A stretch of 64,000 nt of DNA from NCBI GenBank assembly GCA_964400515.1, contig CAYNTJ010000005.1, positions 84,933 through 148,932 of the forward strand. The letters are read 5' to 3'. The translations under genes were made by a program, and so were the position numbers. The DNA comes from JAAYHV01 sp964400515 (GTDB lineage: Bacteria; Bacillota; Clostridia; Peptostreptococcales; Anaerovoracaceae). Under the pieces are notes generated by a model. The model saw nothing but the letters and a program-made list of their open reading frames with translations. It ran no database searches and was not told the origin of the DNA. Positions 52,004-60,637 of this stretch are shown here, one piece after another (the stretch's first letter is position 1; the number at the start of each line of letters is the position of its first letter).

Positions 52004-52386
52004 TACCCCTTTAACTTATCGGGAATACCGCAAAATATTCTTACAACTTCTTGCGACTCTTTCCCTAGCATGAGCATGGTTCTTCCCACCATCTCTCTCC
52101 AATCTCTTTCTAATCTTACCATAGAAACCACGCCCTGGGAAATATCGTCACAAATTATGATTTTATCTTTCAATTCTTCTTTATGACTTTCTAAAATCGT
52201 CTTTGCCTCAACCTTGTTTTCCGCACAAGCATAAACAAACTCCTCCAGATTATCAATTATTTTTTTTGAAAAATCAATTTCCATGGAATCGCTTTTACAA
52301 GTATATACATCCTCTTTGTTTATTTTATATGTTTCCAATGCGTAATCGAGCTTTCCTTGGAAAGCACCTCCAAATATTAATCTCAT
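52003..52386 (-). CDS. Short CobU-like protein
   Basis: A 127-residue P-loop protein (IFGGAFQGKLDYA) related to the adenosylcobinamide kinase CobU. It keeps Walker A, a Walker B-like IIICDDISQGVV and the C-terminal DWREMVGRTMLML motif. It lacks the long guanylylation region with the nucleotide-carrying His that the 176-residue CobU at 53161-53691 retains. It may be a kinase-only enzyme, an accessory subunit or a relic. It lies between cobS and cobC. Confidence 0.7.
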   Translation of the reverse strand: MRLIFGGAFQGKLDYALETYKINKEDVYTCKSDSMEIDFSKKIIDNLEEFVYACAENKVEAKTILESHKEELKDKIIICDDISQGVVSMVRLERDWREMVGRTMLMLGKESQEVVRIFCGIPDKLKG

Positions 52387-52395
52387 TCTCTTCTC

Positions 52396-53151
52396 CTATA
52401 TAAATATTAACAGAACCACCGCTGCCAATTCAGATACAACGATGGACATACCGGCTATATCTCCCGAATATCCACCCAACTGCAACTTTCCGTAAACGGA
52501 TGTTAAAATTCCTGCGATGGCAGTAGTACCAAACACCATTAAGATTTCCATAACCTCTTCCGTTAACATTATTGCAATTGCCAAAAACACTGTCATCTGA
52601 ATTATTACATATATCTTCTCAGCTATTTTTTTATCTTTTTGGTACTCCCCGGCAAATTGACTATGGCCGATGGGTTTTAATGACATGACACAAACAGCAG
52701 CCATACCTCTGCTGGCTATTGGGATTATAAAAAAACTCCAGCTATTTGCATATAAGCCTCCGCTGACAAATGCCGTGTACATGCACAAAACCAGCATAAC
52801 CAATGATATCACCGCAAAAGCTCCAACCCTTGAATCCTTTAAAATCCTTTGTCTTTCCTCTAAAGATCTTCTGGACATAATCGCATCAGTGCAATCCATA
52901 AAACCGTCAAGGTGAAAAAATCCCGAAACCCTATAGGGATAGAGCATCATGAGGAATGCGGCAAATATTACAGGCATATCTATTTTAATTATAACAGCTA
53001 ACAAAAGCATCCATAAAGCTCCTATTATTGCCCCTATGGAGGGCAGCAGGGCTACCATGAGTCCTTTTGCATTATCGTCCCACTTCCTATAAGGACACGG
53101 CAGGGCTAAATAATTGCTCCAAGCCATAAAAAATCCCGTTAATAATTTCAT
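52396..53151 (-). CDS. cobS: Adenosylcobinamide-GDP ribazoletransferase
   Basis: A 251-residue membrane enzyme with about six to seven helices. It has FHLDGFMDCTDAIMS (Mg2+-binding DxxxD), PCPYRKWDDNAKG near the N-terminus and a glycine-rich C-terminus (GGYSGDIAGMSIVVSE). It joins alpha-ribazole(-phosphate) to adenosylcobinamide-GDP, the last step of cobamide assembly. It is nine bases after cobU. Confidence 0.94.
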   Translation of the reverse strand: MKLLTGFFMAWSNYLALPCPYRKWDDNAKGLMVALLPSIGAIIGALWMLLLAVIIKIDMPVIFAAFLMMLYPYRVSGFFHLDGFMDCTDAIMSRRSLEERQRILKDSRVGAFAVISLVMLVLCMYTAFVSGGLYANSWSFFIIPIASRGMAAVCVMSLKPIGHSQFAGEYQKDKKIAEKIYVIIQMTVFLAIAIMLTEEVMEILMVFGTTAIAGILTSVYGKLQLGGYSGDIAGMSIVVSELAAVVLLIFI

Positions 53152-53160
53152 TTCAAACTC

Positions 53161-53691
53161 CTATTTGTGGACTTTGGTAAATCCATAAGCCACTTCTATT
53201 ACTCTATCACAAGATTTAGCCAAGGTTTTATCAAGTAACGCTAGGCCTTCTCTGTATTTATCTGTTAAATCATCAAATCTATTGCAGTCAGAATAAAGAT
53301 AATCGGAAACAAAAACTGTATTTTTAGATATTTTACAAAATTTCTCCAGCTCTTTGGCTATCTTTTCAGCAGCCCCTAGACATGGTTCCTTATCAACGGG
53401 AAACATTTCATTCATAAGTAATGCTGTTACACTGTCAAACAGAAAAACTCCTTTTCTGTCAGCCTTCTGAAAAACATCTAATATATTTATAGGCTGCTCT
53501 ATAGTTGTATAACCCCAACCATCCCTTTCTCTTATATGTCTCTCTATTCTGATATGATCCTCTTCATCTATGGGAATCATAGTGGCTATATAATATAAAG
53601 GCAAACCACCATTTTCTGCCATTTCCTTGGTCAAGTGTTGGGCATGATATGATTTACCGTTCTTGCATCCACCGCTTATAAAACAATTCAC
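53161..53691 (-). CDS. cobU: Adenosylcobinamide kinase/guanylyltransferase
   Basis: A 176-residue enzyme with P-loop ISGGCKNGKSYHAQ, the His motif RIERHIRERDGW that forms the GMP-histidine intermediate, and VFLFDSVTALL (Walker B region). It phosphorylates adenosylcobinamide and adds GMP. It lies between cobT and cobS. It is the full-length partner of the short paralogue nearby. Confidence 0.9.
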   Translation of the reverse strand: MNCFISGGCKNGKSYHAQHLTKEMAENGGLPLYYIATMIPIDEEDHIRIERHIRERDGWGYTTIEQPINILDVFQKADRKGVFLFDSVTALLMNEMFPVDKEPCLGAAEKIAKELEKFCKISKNTVFVSDYLYSDCNRFDDLTDKYREGLALLDKTLAKSCDRVIEVAYGFTKVHK

Positions 53692-53705
53692 TATACGGCT
53701 CCCTT

Positions 53706-54848
53706 CTAAAACAAATTTTTTTCTCGAATTTCTTCAAGGTATCCACCATCTATGCTGGCTTCCTCTAATGTCCACATCAAATTCATGGTTCCTGTGGCAG
53801 CTTCTATGATTTTAAATGCTATAGGACAGCCGCTACCTTCTCCCAATCTCATTCCTAAGCTAAACATAGGCTTCATATTCAGCTCGTTCATCGCTTTCAT
53901 ATAACCTATTTCATAAGATTTATGGGAAGCAAACATAAAATCCGTGACCCCGGGATATATTTTCTTGGCAAGCAAGGCTGCATTAGCAGATATAAATCCA
54001 TCAATTACAACAGGTATCCTATATATGGCCGCACCTAAAAAGGCACCCACCATGGCAGAAATATCATATCCTCCCACCGAAGCTATTATCCCTATTATAT
54101 CATTTTTATCTAAATCCTTTGTGGATTCTTCAACTACCTTGACTTTTTTGTTAAGTCCCTCATCATCAAGGCCGCCGCCTCTACCCACTATGTCCTTTGC
54201 CGGTAAATCGGTAAGGGCAGCCAAAACACATGAGCTAGTGGTTGTGTTACCTATCCCCATCTCTCCAACACCAAAAAGCTGAATGTCGCATTCCTTTAAG
54301 GCTTTTACTGCCTCTATGCCCGTCATTATGCCCCTAAGTGCGTCATCTCTGGTCATTGCTGCTTCCTTATATAGATTCTTTGTTCCCTTGCCTAGGCTTC
54401 GATTTACTATTTTTCTCGGTATTTTTTTTGTACCGTCTTTTTCTTCGCACATATCATATGTGTAAAGCTCTTTAGGTATTTCCATGGCAACCCCCATATC
54501 GATTACCATTAAATCAAATCCAAAATATTCAGCCATAGAAGACACTCCGGTAATTCTTCTGGTAAAATTAATTGTTTGAGCTAAGGTAACCTGCTGCGGA
54601 GCAGAAGCTACCCCCTCCTCACAAACACCATTATCTGCCGACATTACCAATACCGCTTGTTTTTTTACATCATTTTTAATTTTTCCTGTTATCCCTGCCA
54701 ATCTAATGGATATCTCTTCCAAATATCCCAAGCTTCCCGGAGGTTTGGCTAAATAACTCTGCCTATCGGCTGCTTCTTTCATGGCAATTTCATCTAAAGG
54801 CTTTATTGATTCCAATAATCCCATTAAATCTTTTTCGGTTTTTATCAT
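53706..54848 (-). CDS. cobT: Nicotinate-nucleotide-dimethylbenzimidazole phosphoribosyltransferase
   Basis: A 380-residue enzyme with the phosphate-binding GVGEMGIGNTTTSS and the catalytic glutamate in GMRLGEGSGCPIAF. It makes alpha-ribazole phosphate from a base and nicotinate mononucleotide and so chooses the cobamide lower ligand. No DMB synthesis genes (bza, bluB) are in the window. It overlaps the TIM-barrel gene by four bases. Confidence 0.94.
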   Translation of the reverse strand: MIKTEKDLMGLLESIKPLDEIAMKEAADRQSYLAKPPGSLGYLEEISIRLAGITGKIKNDVKKQAVLVMSADNGVCEEGVASAPQQVTLAQTINFTRRITGVSSMAEYFGFDLMVIDMGVAMEIPKELYTYDMCEEKDGTKKIPRKIVNRSLGKGTKNLYKEAAMTRDDALRGIMTGIEAVKALKECDIQLFGVGEMGIGNTTTSSCVLAALTDLPAKDIVGRGGGLDDEGLNKKVKVVEESTKDLDKNDIIGIIASVGGYDISAMVGAFLGAAIYRIPVVIDGFISANAALLAKKIYPGVTDFMFASHKSYEIGYMKAMNELNMKPMFSLGMRLGEGSGCPIAFKIIEAATGTMNLMWTLEEASIDGGYLEEIREKNLF

Positions 54849-55609
54849 ATATATTCCTCCTCAATAAGCCAGTTGACACTGTCTATGCAATTCATGCTCT
54901 CAATAGCATAAGTGACTTCGCTTTCACAATAATCATCTATGCAACGAAACACTTCTTTATAATCTATGTCGCCATCCCCCAAAGGAAGATGCCTGTCTTT
55001 TTTCCCGTAATTGTTATGAATGTGAAAGTGTTTAATTCTACTACCCAGCATTTTTATCCAGTCATATACGCTGTAATCTCCGCCAATGGCATTGGCATGG
55101 CCAACATCAAAGCAAATACCTATTCTTTCATCGTTAATGCTATCTACTATTTCTTTAAGGGCCATGGGACTTTTATCAAATACATTTTCAATCATTATAT
55201 TAAAATCTCCGGGTTTATTTGCCATAAACTCTTGCCAAAAATCGGCAGATTTTTCTATATGCCAGCTATCATAATACATTTCGGTTATTAATCCGGTATG
55301 CACTACCATCCTATGGGCACCCGCTTTTAATGTAAACTCGGCAGCCGAATCCAATCTATCCATACCGGCCTTCACAAGTTTTCTGTCTATCCCCATGGGG
55401 ATTATCTCGGTAAAAGGTCCGTGTATTATGAATCTGTCTTCACATTCTGATAGCTTTATATCATTAATAAGGTTATCCATAGTCTTATCATCATCTAAGT
55501 TTTCGGTGATGCATATATGATTAGACTCCATACCTAAATTGTGTTTTTTTATTGTCTCCAAAGCTTTATCCGCATATGTTGCTATATACAATCTTTCTCT
55601 AATATTCAT
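54845..55609 (-). CDS. AP-endonuclease-2-fold TIM-barrel protein, CbiR-like candidate
   Basis: About 254 residues of the PF01261-type TIM barrel. Metal-binding pattern residues are seen in RFIIHGPFTE, MVVHTGLI, IMIENVFDK, CFDVGHANAIGG and HFHIHNNYGKKDRHLPLGDGDI. The protein opens a cobamide-assembly operon, which is where the cobamide amidohydrolase CbiR (a member of this superfamily, known from Akkermansia) is found. The CbiR call is an inference; a sugar isomerase is the default. The ATG at 55609 (MNIRERLYIA) follows GAAAGG. Confidence 0.72.
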   Translation of the reverse strand: MNIRERLYIATYADKALETIKKHNLGMESNHICITENLDDDKTMDNLINDIKLSECEDRFIIHGPFTEIIPMGIDRKLVKAGMDRLDSAAEFTLKAGAHRMVVHTGLITEMYYDSWHIEKSADFWQEFMANKPGDFNIMIENVFDKSPMALKEIVDSINDERIGICFDVGHANAIGGDYSVYDWIKMLGSRIKHFHIHNNYGKKDRHLPLGDGDIDYKEVFRCIDDYCESEVTYAIESMNCIDSVNWLIEEEYI

Positions 55610-55667
55610 ATCTCCAACCTTTCTAGACAATTCTAACACAAGGTTAATGGGAAATAAAGGGAATTAT

Positions 55668-55751
55668 TTGCCTTGAATATTCATACCTTTCTGTTATAAT
55701 TATATAGGCGGCATACATAATATGTAAATATTACAAGGCAGCATAAATAAT
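55668..55751 (+). promoter_or_regulatory. Promoter-like box and tandem 16-base repeats before the DMT gene
   Basis: TATAAT (55695-55700) is preceded by ATATT-CAT-CC-TTCTGT-like sequence shared with the promoter of the second DMT gene. Directly after it come AGGCGGCATACATAAT (55706-55721) and AGGCAGCATAAATAAT (55736-55751), identical at 14 of 16 positions and exactly 30 bases apart. A second promoter follows at 55768-55796 (TTGATT, 17 bases, TATATT). The repeats may be sites for a regulator such as PucR. Confidence 0.5.
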
Positions 55752-55834
55752 TTCATAATATCACCAATTGATTAATGATAAACTTACATATATATTAATA
55801 CTGAAATTAATAAATTAAGAAAGGTAAAATTATT

Positions 55835-56776
55835 ATGAGTAAAAAAATGCGTGGTAACATCCTTCTCCTAATAACCGCATTGGTTTGGGGTATAGCATTT
55901 GTTGCACAACGTTCAAGTATGGACTATATCGGTCCATTCACCTTCAGTGGAATACGTCTTATTATAGCGAGTGTTGTTTTAATACCTGTTATGAAGTTTT
56001 TTTCACCTGACCCTTTGTTAAAGGAGGATGGTTCGAAAAAAACCGAAAGCGAGCTGATGGTTGACAAGAAAAACCTTATAATAGGAGGAATTGCTTGCGG
56101 ATTTGCTCTGTTTATTGCCACCTCCCTACAGCAAATAGGAATACAATACACCACCGCCGGCAAGGCGGGGTTCATAACTGCCCTTTATGTAGTTTTTGTT
56201 CCAATAATCGGAAGTCTGTTTTTACATAAAAAAATCAGAAAGCTGATATGGCTTTGTGTACTACTGGCTGCGGTGGGACTATACCTACTGAGTATGACCG
56301 GTGACAGATTCTTTTTGGCAAAGGGAGACGCATTAATGCTTCTTTGTGCCATAGCATTTGCAGGCCATATTTTGACAATAGATCATTTTTCGCCTTTGGC
56401 AGACGGCATCAAACTATCATCCATACAATTCTTTGTTTCCGGTGTTTTGGCGCTGATTTGTATGGTTATTTTTGAAGAGCCAAACTTAGCCTCAATATGG
56501 GACGCTATAATCCCAATTCTTTATGCAGGTATATTATCCGCAGGCGTTGGTTATACATTGCAAATCATTGCCCAAAAGGACACGGACCCTACAATAGCAT
56601 CATTAATTCTTAGTTTGGAATCGGTATTCGCTGTTATCGCAGGAGTGTTGATACTAAGGGAAGGCTTATCGGTAAGGGAATTTACAGGATGTTTAATAAT
56701 GTTTGTGGCAATAGTATTAGCCCAAATGCCAACTAAAGAAGAGCGACTTATGGCAAAGGAAAGAAAAGCAAAATAG
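55835..56776 (+). CDS. EamA-type DMT transporter (paralogue 1)
   Basis: A 313-residue protein with ten predicted helices and two EamA repeats (LLLITALVWGIAFVAQRSSM and the AGHILTIDHFSPL region). It is a close paralogue of the protein at 60638-61543; both carry YTTAGKAGFITALYVV or YTTAGKTGFITALYVV, and ILQIIAQKDTDPT-like ends. It ends in a terminator before pucR. Export of an amino acid or related metabolite is the usual role. Confidence 0.84.
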   Translation: MSKKMRGNILLLITALVWGIAFVAQRSSMDYIGPFTFSGIRLIIASVVLIPVMKFFSPDPLLKEDGSKKTESELMVDKKNLIIGGIACGFALFIATSLQQIGIQYTTAGKAGFITALYVVFVPIIGSLFLHKKIRKLIWLCVLLAAVGLYLLSMTGDRFFLAKGDALMLLCAIAFAGHILTIDHFSPLADGIKLSSIQFFVSGVLALICMVIFEEPNLASIWDAIIPILYAGILSAGVGYTLQIIAQKDTDPTIASLILSLESVFAVIAGVLILREGLSVREFTGCLIMFVAIVLAQMPTKEERLMAKERKAK

Positions 56777-56785
56777 TTAATTTAA

Positions 56786-56803
56786 GATGGGCATTTTGCC
56801 CAT
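56786..56803 (+). terminator. Terminator between the DMT and pucR genes
   Basis: GATGGGC and GCCCATC form a seven-base-pair stem with a four-base loop, followed by TATTTTTTT. The pucR ribosome site (GGAGG) lies directly after it, so read-through may set pucR level. Confidence 0.82.
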
Positions 56804-56825
56804 CTATTTTTTTATGGAGGTTTCA

Positions 56826-57983
56826 ATGATATTATCAGAAATTCTTTCGCTTCATGTTTTTAATAATTTCAAAAGCTTAAACAGTTTAAAGGGATTAAGT
56901 AACCAGGTAACGGGAACTGCCATATTTGATTGGGAAAACAGAGAAGATGTGGAAAGAACCTTTAATGAGGGCGAATTCGTTTTAACAACTTTAACCAGAC
57001 TAAAGGATGATAATTACAGTGATTCTGTTTTAGATTCCCTTTATTCGGTTTTCGATCAAAAGGTTTCAGCCTTTGCCATAAAAAAAACATTTGAATTTAA
57101 TCTTCCGGAGGAGCTTATTGATTATGCTACGAAAAAGAACATCCCTATATTTGTATTTGAAACAACATATATTGATGACATAATATATGTTATCAAGAAT
57201 GCTCTTATAACTGACTCTTTAAATAATATTCAATTGCAAAAATTAAATGAAATTTTAGAAAAAGATGATGAAGCCGAAGCGAAGGATCTTGTCTATGGTA
57301 TAAATAAATACTTTAGCGAAAATCTCATATTCATATCTACAGATATAGATAAGGATTTTGAAACCGTAAAGGGTAAAATTATTTTGATTCTAAAAAATAC
57401 AGATTTAATTTACACTCTGATAACAGGACTAAAAAACTTTTTCATAATCATAACCTATCCAAAAAATCATATGAATAAAGCCGTCACCGCCGTAAACGAA
57501 CTTTACTCCGTCATTGGGAAAAGTGCAGGATGCAGCAGCTATAAAGGAAATATTAATAACTTCAAAACGGCAATTTGGGAAAGTGTTTATTCCCAAATGA
57601 TTTCAAGATATACATATAAAAACCCGATAAGATATGATGATCTATCCGGAGAGAAGCTCCTCTTCCCCATAGTTTTTTCAAAATATGGGTTGGAGTATCA
57701 TAAATATGTGGAAGATATTTTTAAATCCCATGACGAAGAATATTCTTCTGATTTTAAAAAGACCCTTATAGCCTATATTAATAACAATGGCAATATTAAT
57801 GAAACGGCAAATCAGTTATATCAACACTCAAATACTATAAGGTATAGGATTAAAAAAATCCAAAGTTTATTGAACATTAATGATTCCTATGAAGCCCATT
57901 ATATGATGTATACATATTCAAAACTAGATTATTTCTATGACGAGCTTTCAGATTATGAACTTAATATTACATTAAAAAATTAG
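56826..57983 (+). CDS. PucR-family transcriptional regulator (second copy)
   Basis: A 385-residue regulator with an N-terminal PucR-type domain (NEGEFVLTTLTRLKDDNYSD) and C-terminal helix-turn-helix (NETANQLYQHSNTIRYRIKKIQSLL). The ATG at 56826 (MILSEILSLHVF) follows GGAGGTTTC. It lies beside a DMT exporter, an alcohol dehydrogenase and a class V aminotransferase that it may control. Architecture matches the PucR at 15382-16593. Confidence 0.85.
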   Translation: MILSEILSLHVFNNFKSLNSLKGLSNQVTGTAIFDWENREDVERTFNEGEFVLTTLTRLKDDNYSDSVLDSLYSVFDQKVSAFAIKKTFEFNLPEELIDYATKKNIPIFVFETTYIDDIIYVIKNALITDSLNNIQLQKLNEILEKDDEAEAKDLVYGINKYFSENLIFISTDIDKDFETVKGKIILILKNTDLIYTLITGLKNFFIIITYPKNHMNKAVTAVNELYSVIGKSAGCSSYKGNINNFKTAIWESVYSQMISRYTYKNPIRYDDLSGEKLLFPIVFSKYGLEYHKYVEDIFKSHDEEYSSDFKKTLIAYINNNGNINETANQLYQHSNTIRYRIKKIQSLLNINDSYEAHYMMYTYSKLDYFYDELSDYELNITLKN

Positions 57984-58003
57984 CTGTGCAATTGCACAGC
58001 TAA
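57980..58003. terminator. Bidirectional terminator between pucR and the alcohol dehydrogenase
   Basis: TTAGCTGTGCAA and TTGCACAGCTAA form a perfect 24-base palindrome. It sits between the converging stops of pucR and the dehydrogenase. The tails are AT-rich but lack long T-runs. Confidence 0.65.
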
Positions 58004-58007
58004 TAAA

Positions 58008-59168
58008 CTATTTCTCATATGCCTTTATAAAAAGTTCATAAAAAATGCTTTCATTCACCTCCCTTGGGTTATCCGGAGTTGATACATTTTTTTCTGCGGC
58101 TTTTGCCAAATCTCGAAAATCCTTCTTGTCTATTATTCCATAGGTTTTCATTTTAGGAATATTCACATCTTCGCATAGTTTCTCTAATTCCGATACACAA
58201 GCATATGCAGCTTCTTCCACGCTCATTTCCTGAACATTTACGCCTAAGGCTTTAGAAACATTCGCATATTTTTCAAAATCGGCGGTCACATTATACTCTG
58301 TAACCGTTGGCAATATCATGGCGTTTGCTACACCATGGGGTATATCATATCTTCCCCCTAAGGCTTCTGCCATGCAATGCACTCCTGCCGTATCAGAAAA
58401 TCCAAAAGCTAATCCCGCTATAGTGCTTCCCAGCATCATATTAGAGCAGTTTTCAATGTTCGGACTACTAACTGCAGCTCTTAGATTTTTAGCGATTAAT
58501 TCAATGGCGTATAGGGCAAAAGCATCCGTATGGGGAGTTGCTATTTTACAGGTGTAAGCCTCCACGGCATGAGTCATAGCATCAATTCCGCAAGCAGCCA
58601 TAATTGTTGAAGGAAGTTTTAATATTGTATTTGGATCAATTAATGCCACTTTAGGCGCAACTCTGTTATCGAATACATTTAGTTTTTCGCCTTTCATGGT
58701 ATCCGTTATAACGGAAAACGGAGTAACCTCGCTACCGGTTCCCGCTGTGGTTGGTATCGCTATCAACGGAACAATATCCCTTTCCAATAAATCCGTTCCG
58801 CACCAATCCTTAATATCCCCTCCATGGGTTAAAAGAACACCTATAGCCTTGGCCGTGTCCATGGAACTTCCTCCGCCAACTGCTATTACCGAATCGATGT
58901 TTTTATCTTTAACCAACTCGTATCCTTTTTGTACTTGATAATCCCTCGGGTTTGGCACAACATCATCAAATATAATATACTTTATGTTTTCCGTGTTTAA
59001 TGAATCAATTACGGGCTCAACAAGACCTGCGTTAATAACACCTTTATCTGCAACTATCAGTACATTTTTGCTGTTCAATATCCTAGCTTCTTTTCCGGTC
59101 CTCCCAATTATGCCTTCTCCAAATTCAATTCTTGTGGGAAATGAAATCGAATAATTTTTAAGTGTCAT
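58008..59168 (-). CDS. Iron-containing alcohol dehydrogenase
   Basis: A 386-residue group III dehydrogenase with NAD-binding VIAVGGGSSMDTAKAIG, IAIPTTAGTGSEVTPF and metal-binding ACGIDAMTHAVEAY and HGVANAMILP. It reduces an aldehyde or oxidises an alcohol with NAD(P)H; 1,3-propanediol or butanol dehydrogenases are relatives. It follows the class V aminotransferase by 11 bases in one unit. Which aldehyde it uses cannot be read. Confidence 0.88.
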   Translation of the reverse strand: MTLKNYSISFPTRIEFGEGIIGRTGKEARILNSKNVLIVADKGVINAGLVEPVIDSLNTENIKYIIFDDVVPNPRDYQVQKGYELVKDKNIDSVIAVGGGSSMDTAKAIGVLLTHGGDIKDWCGTDLLERDIVPLIAIPTTAGTGSEVTPFSVITDTMKGEKLNVFDNRVAPKVALIDPNTILKLPSTIMAACGIDAMTHAVEAYTCKIATPHTDAFALYAIELIAKNLRAAVSSPNIENCSNMMLGSTIAGLAFGFSDTAGVHCMAEALGGRYDIPHGVANAMILPTVTEYNVTADFEKYANVSKALGVNVQEMSVEEAAYACVSELEKLCEDVNIPKMKTYGIIDKKDFRDLAKAAEKNVSTPDNPREVNESIFYELFIKAYEK

Positions 59169-59179
59169 ATCATATCCCC

Positions 59180-60460
59180 TTATTTCTTAATTGTTTTATA
59201 AAAATCTTCCAATGCTTGTGTTACCCTATCTATCTCGCTTTGCAAAGTATATGGGGCTAATCCGATTCGAAGAAGTCCACCGGTTTCTTCCAGTTTTAAA
59301 ACATTATTGATTGTCTCAATGGCATAGAAATCCCCATCCCAAACAAAAAGTCCTCTGTCTCCGAAGAACACCCCTATATCATGGGTATGCACCCCGTCGA
59401 TGGTAAAGGATACAGTTGAGGTTCTTGGTTCCCCTTCTGCAACTCCATATAATTTAAGTCCAGGGAATTCCCTAAATTTATTCCTGAGTTGAACTGCTAA
59501 TCCTTCTTCATATTCGTCTATAGCCATCATGGCTGCAACTACATTTCTTCTTCTTCCTGTTAGTCCTTTTAATTCATCTTCAAAATACTGGGCATGTCTT
59601 TCCCCTATATCCGCTATAAATTCCACCGCTTCAGCTGCTCCCATGATTGTTTCTGCATCCGGAGTTCCCGTCTCAAATTTATGAGGGGTTTCTCCATTAT
59701 CATAAGCCATAACTCTTATGCTTTTAACATCATCGGCTATTTCTTTCTTTATATACATAACTCCCACATGTGGACCAAAGAATTTATATGCTGAGCAAAG
59801 CAAAAAGTCCGTATCAATTGCCTTGACATCTATTGGCTTATGAGGAGCATAATGGACCGCATCAACAACAGTTAACGCTCCGAATTTATGGGCTTCATCG
59901 ATGTATTTCTTTACATCAGTTATAGTGCCGCATGAATTTGCCGCCCAATTGATAGCCAAAACTTTAGTTTTATTTGATAGTTTTGACTTGAAATCCTCCC
60001 AGTTTAATGTAATATCTTCAGTGTTTATTTTTACGCTTTTTACAACAATTCCAAAATCCTCCAGTGTTCTCCAAGGGGACCTATTACCTTCATGATCTAT
60101 ATCTGTTATCAGAACTTCATCTCCGGGTTTCATTGTCCTTACTAAACCCAATGCCAGTTTAAAGTTATTTGAAGAAGTGTTCTCACCAAAAGCCACCTCA
60201 TCGGCACCACAGTTAAAGAAATCTCCATAGACCTCCTTAGCATGATGAATCATGGCATCACTTTCCCTGGAAGTTGCAAAAGCACCATCACAATTAGCAT
60301 TGTGATAATATAGATAATCGTTGACTTTTTCAACAACCCTCTTGGGAACTTGAGTTCCCCCCGGTCCGTCTAAATAAGCTGCGGGGTAGCCGTTAACCGT
60401 CCTGGACATTGCCGGGAATTGATCCCTTACATAATCAACATCAAATTTAAAGTTTTTCAT
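59180..60460 (-). CDS. Class V aminotransferase (cysteine desulfurase-like)
   Basis: A 426-residue PLP enzyme with YLDGPGGTQVPKRVVEKVNDYL, HEGNRSPWRTLE, DAVHYAPHKPIDV and the Schiff-base lysine in CSAYKFFGPHVG. It matches the cysteine-desulfurase-like group (selenocysteine lyase/SufS relatives without clear desulfurase cysteine). It could cleave or transaminate an amino acid whose product is reduced by the downstream dehydrogenase. A promoter lies at 60493-60521. Confidence 0.82.
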   Translation of the reverse strand: MKNFKFDVDYVRDQFPAMSRTVNGYPAAYLDGPGGTQVPKRVVEKVNDYLYYHNANCDGAFATSRESDAMIHHAKEVYGDFFNCGADEVAFGENTSSNNFKLALGLVRTMKPGDEVLITDIDHEGNRSPWRTLEDFGIVVKSVKINTEDITLNWEDFKSKLSNKTKVLAINWAANSCGTITDVKKYIDEAHKFGALTVVDAVHYAPHKPIDVKAIDTDFLLCSAYKFFGPHVGVMYIKKEIADDVKSIRVMAYDNGETPHKFETGTPDAETIMGAAEAVEFIADIGERHAQYFEDELKGLTGRRRNVVAAMMAIDEYEEGLAVQLRNKFREFPGLKLYGVAEGEPRTSTVSFTIDGVHTHDIGVFFGDRGLFVWDGDFYAIETINNVLKLEETGGLLRIGLAPYTLQSEIDRVTQALEDFYKTIKK

Positions 60461-60492
60461 AGTAACCTCCCATATTAATAATTCTTAATTTA

Positions 60493-60521
60493 ATGATACA
60501 CCCTATTAAAAACCCTTGCAA
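60493..60521 (-). promoter_or_regulatory. Sigma-A promoter of the aminotransferase-dehydrogenase unit
   Basis: TTGCAA (60521-60516), 17 bases, TATCAT (60498-60493) on the minus strand, about 35 bases before the ATG. Confidence 0.55.
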
Positions 60522-60579
60522 TTGGCGGGGTTTACAATTATTCCCGGTCTATATTGTAATTATTACATACCAAATTCTA

Positions 60580-60609
60580 TTGCAAATATTAATGGCCTTC
60601 TGTTATAAT
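60580..60609 (+). promoter_or_regulatory. Sigma-A promoter of the second DMT gene
   Basis: TTGCAA (60580-60585), 18 bases, TATAAT (60604-60609). The stretch CCTTCTGTTATAAT resembles the one before the paralogue at 55835. Confidence 0.65.
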
Positions 60610-60637
60610 GGGCGAAATATACTAAGGATGGTGAATT

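Noticed and set aside
55610..55834. Cobalamin riboswitch before the cobamide unit
   Set aside because: No B12-box-like GCCACTG element on either strand in the short AT-rich gap.
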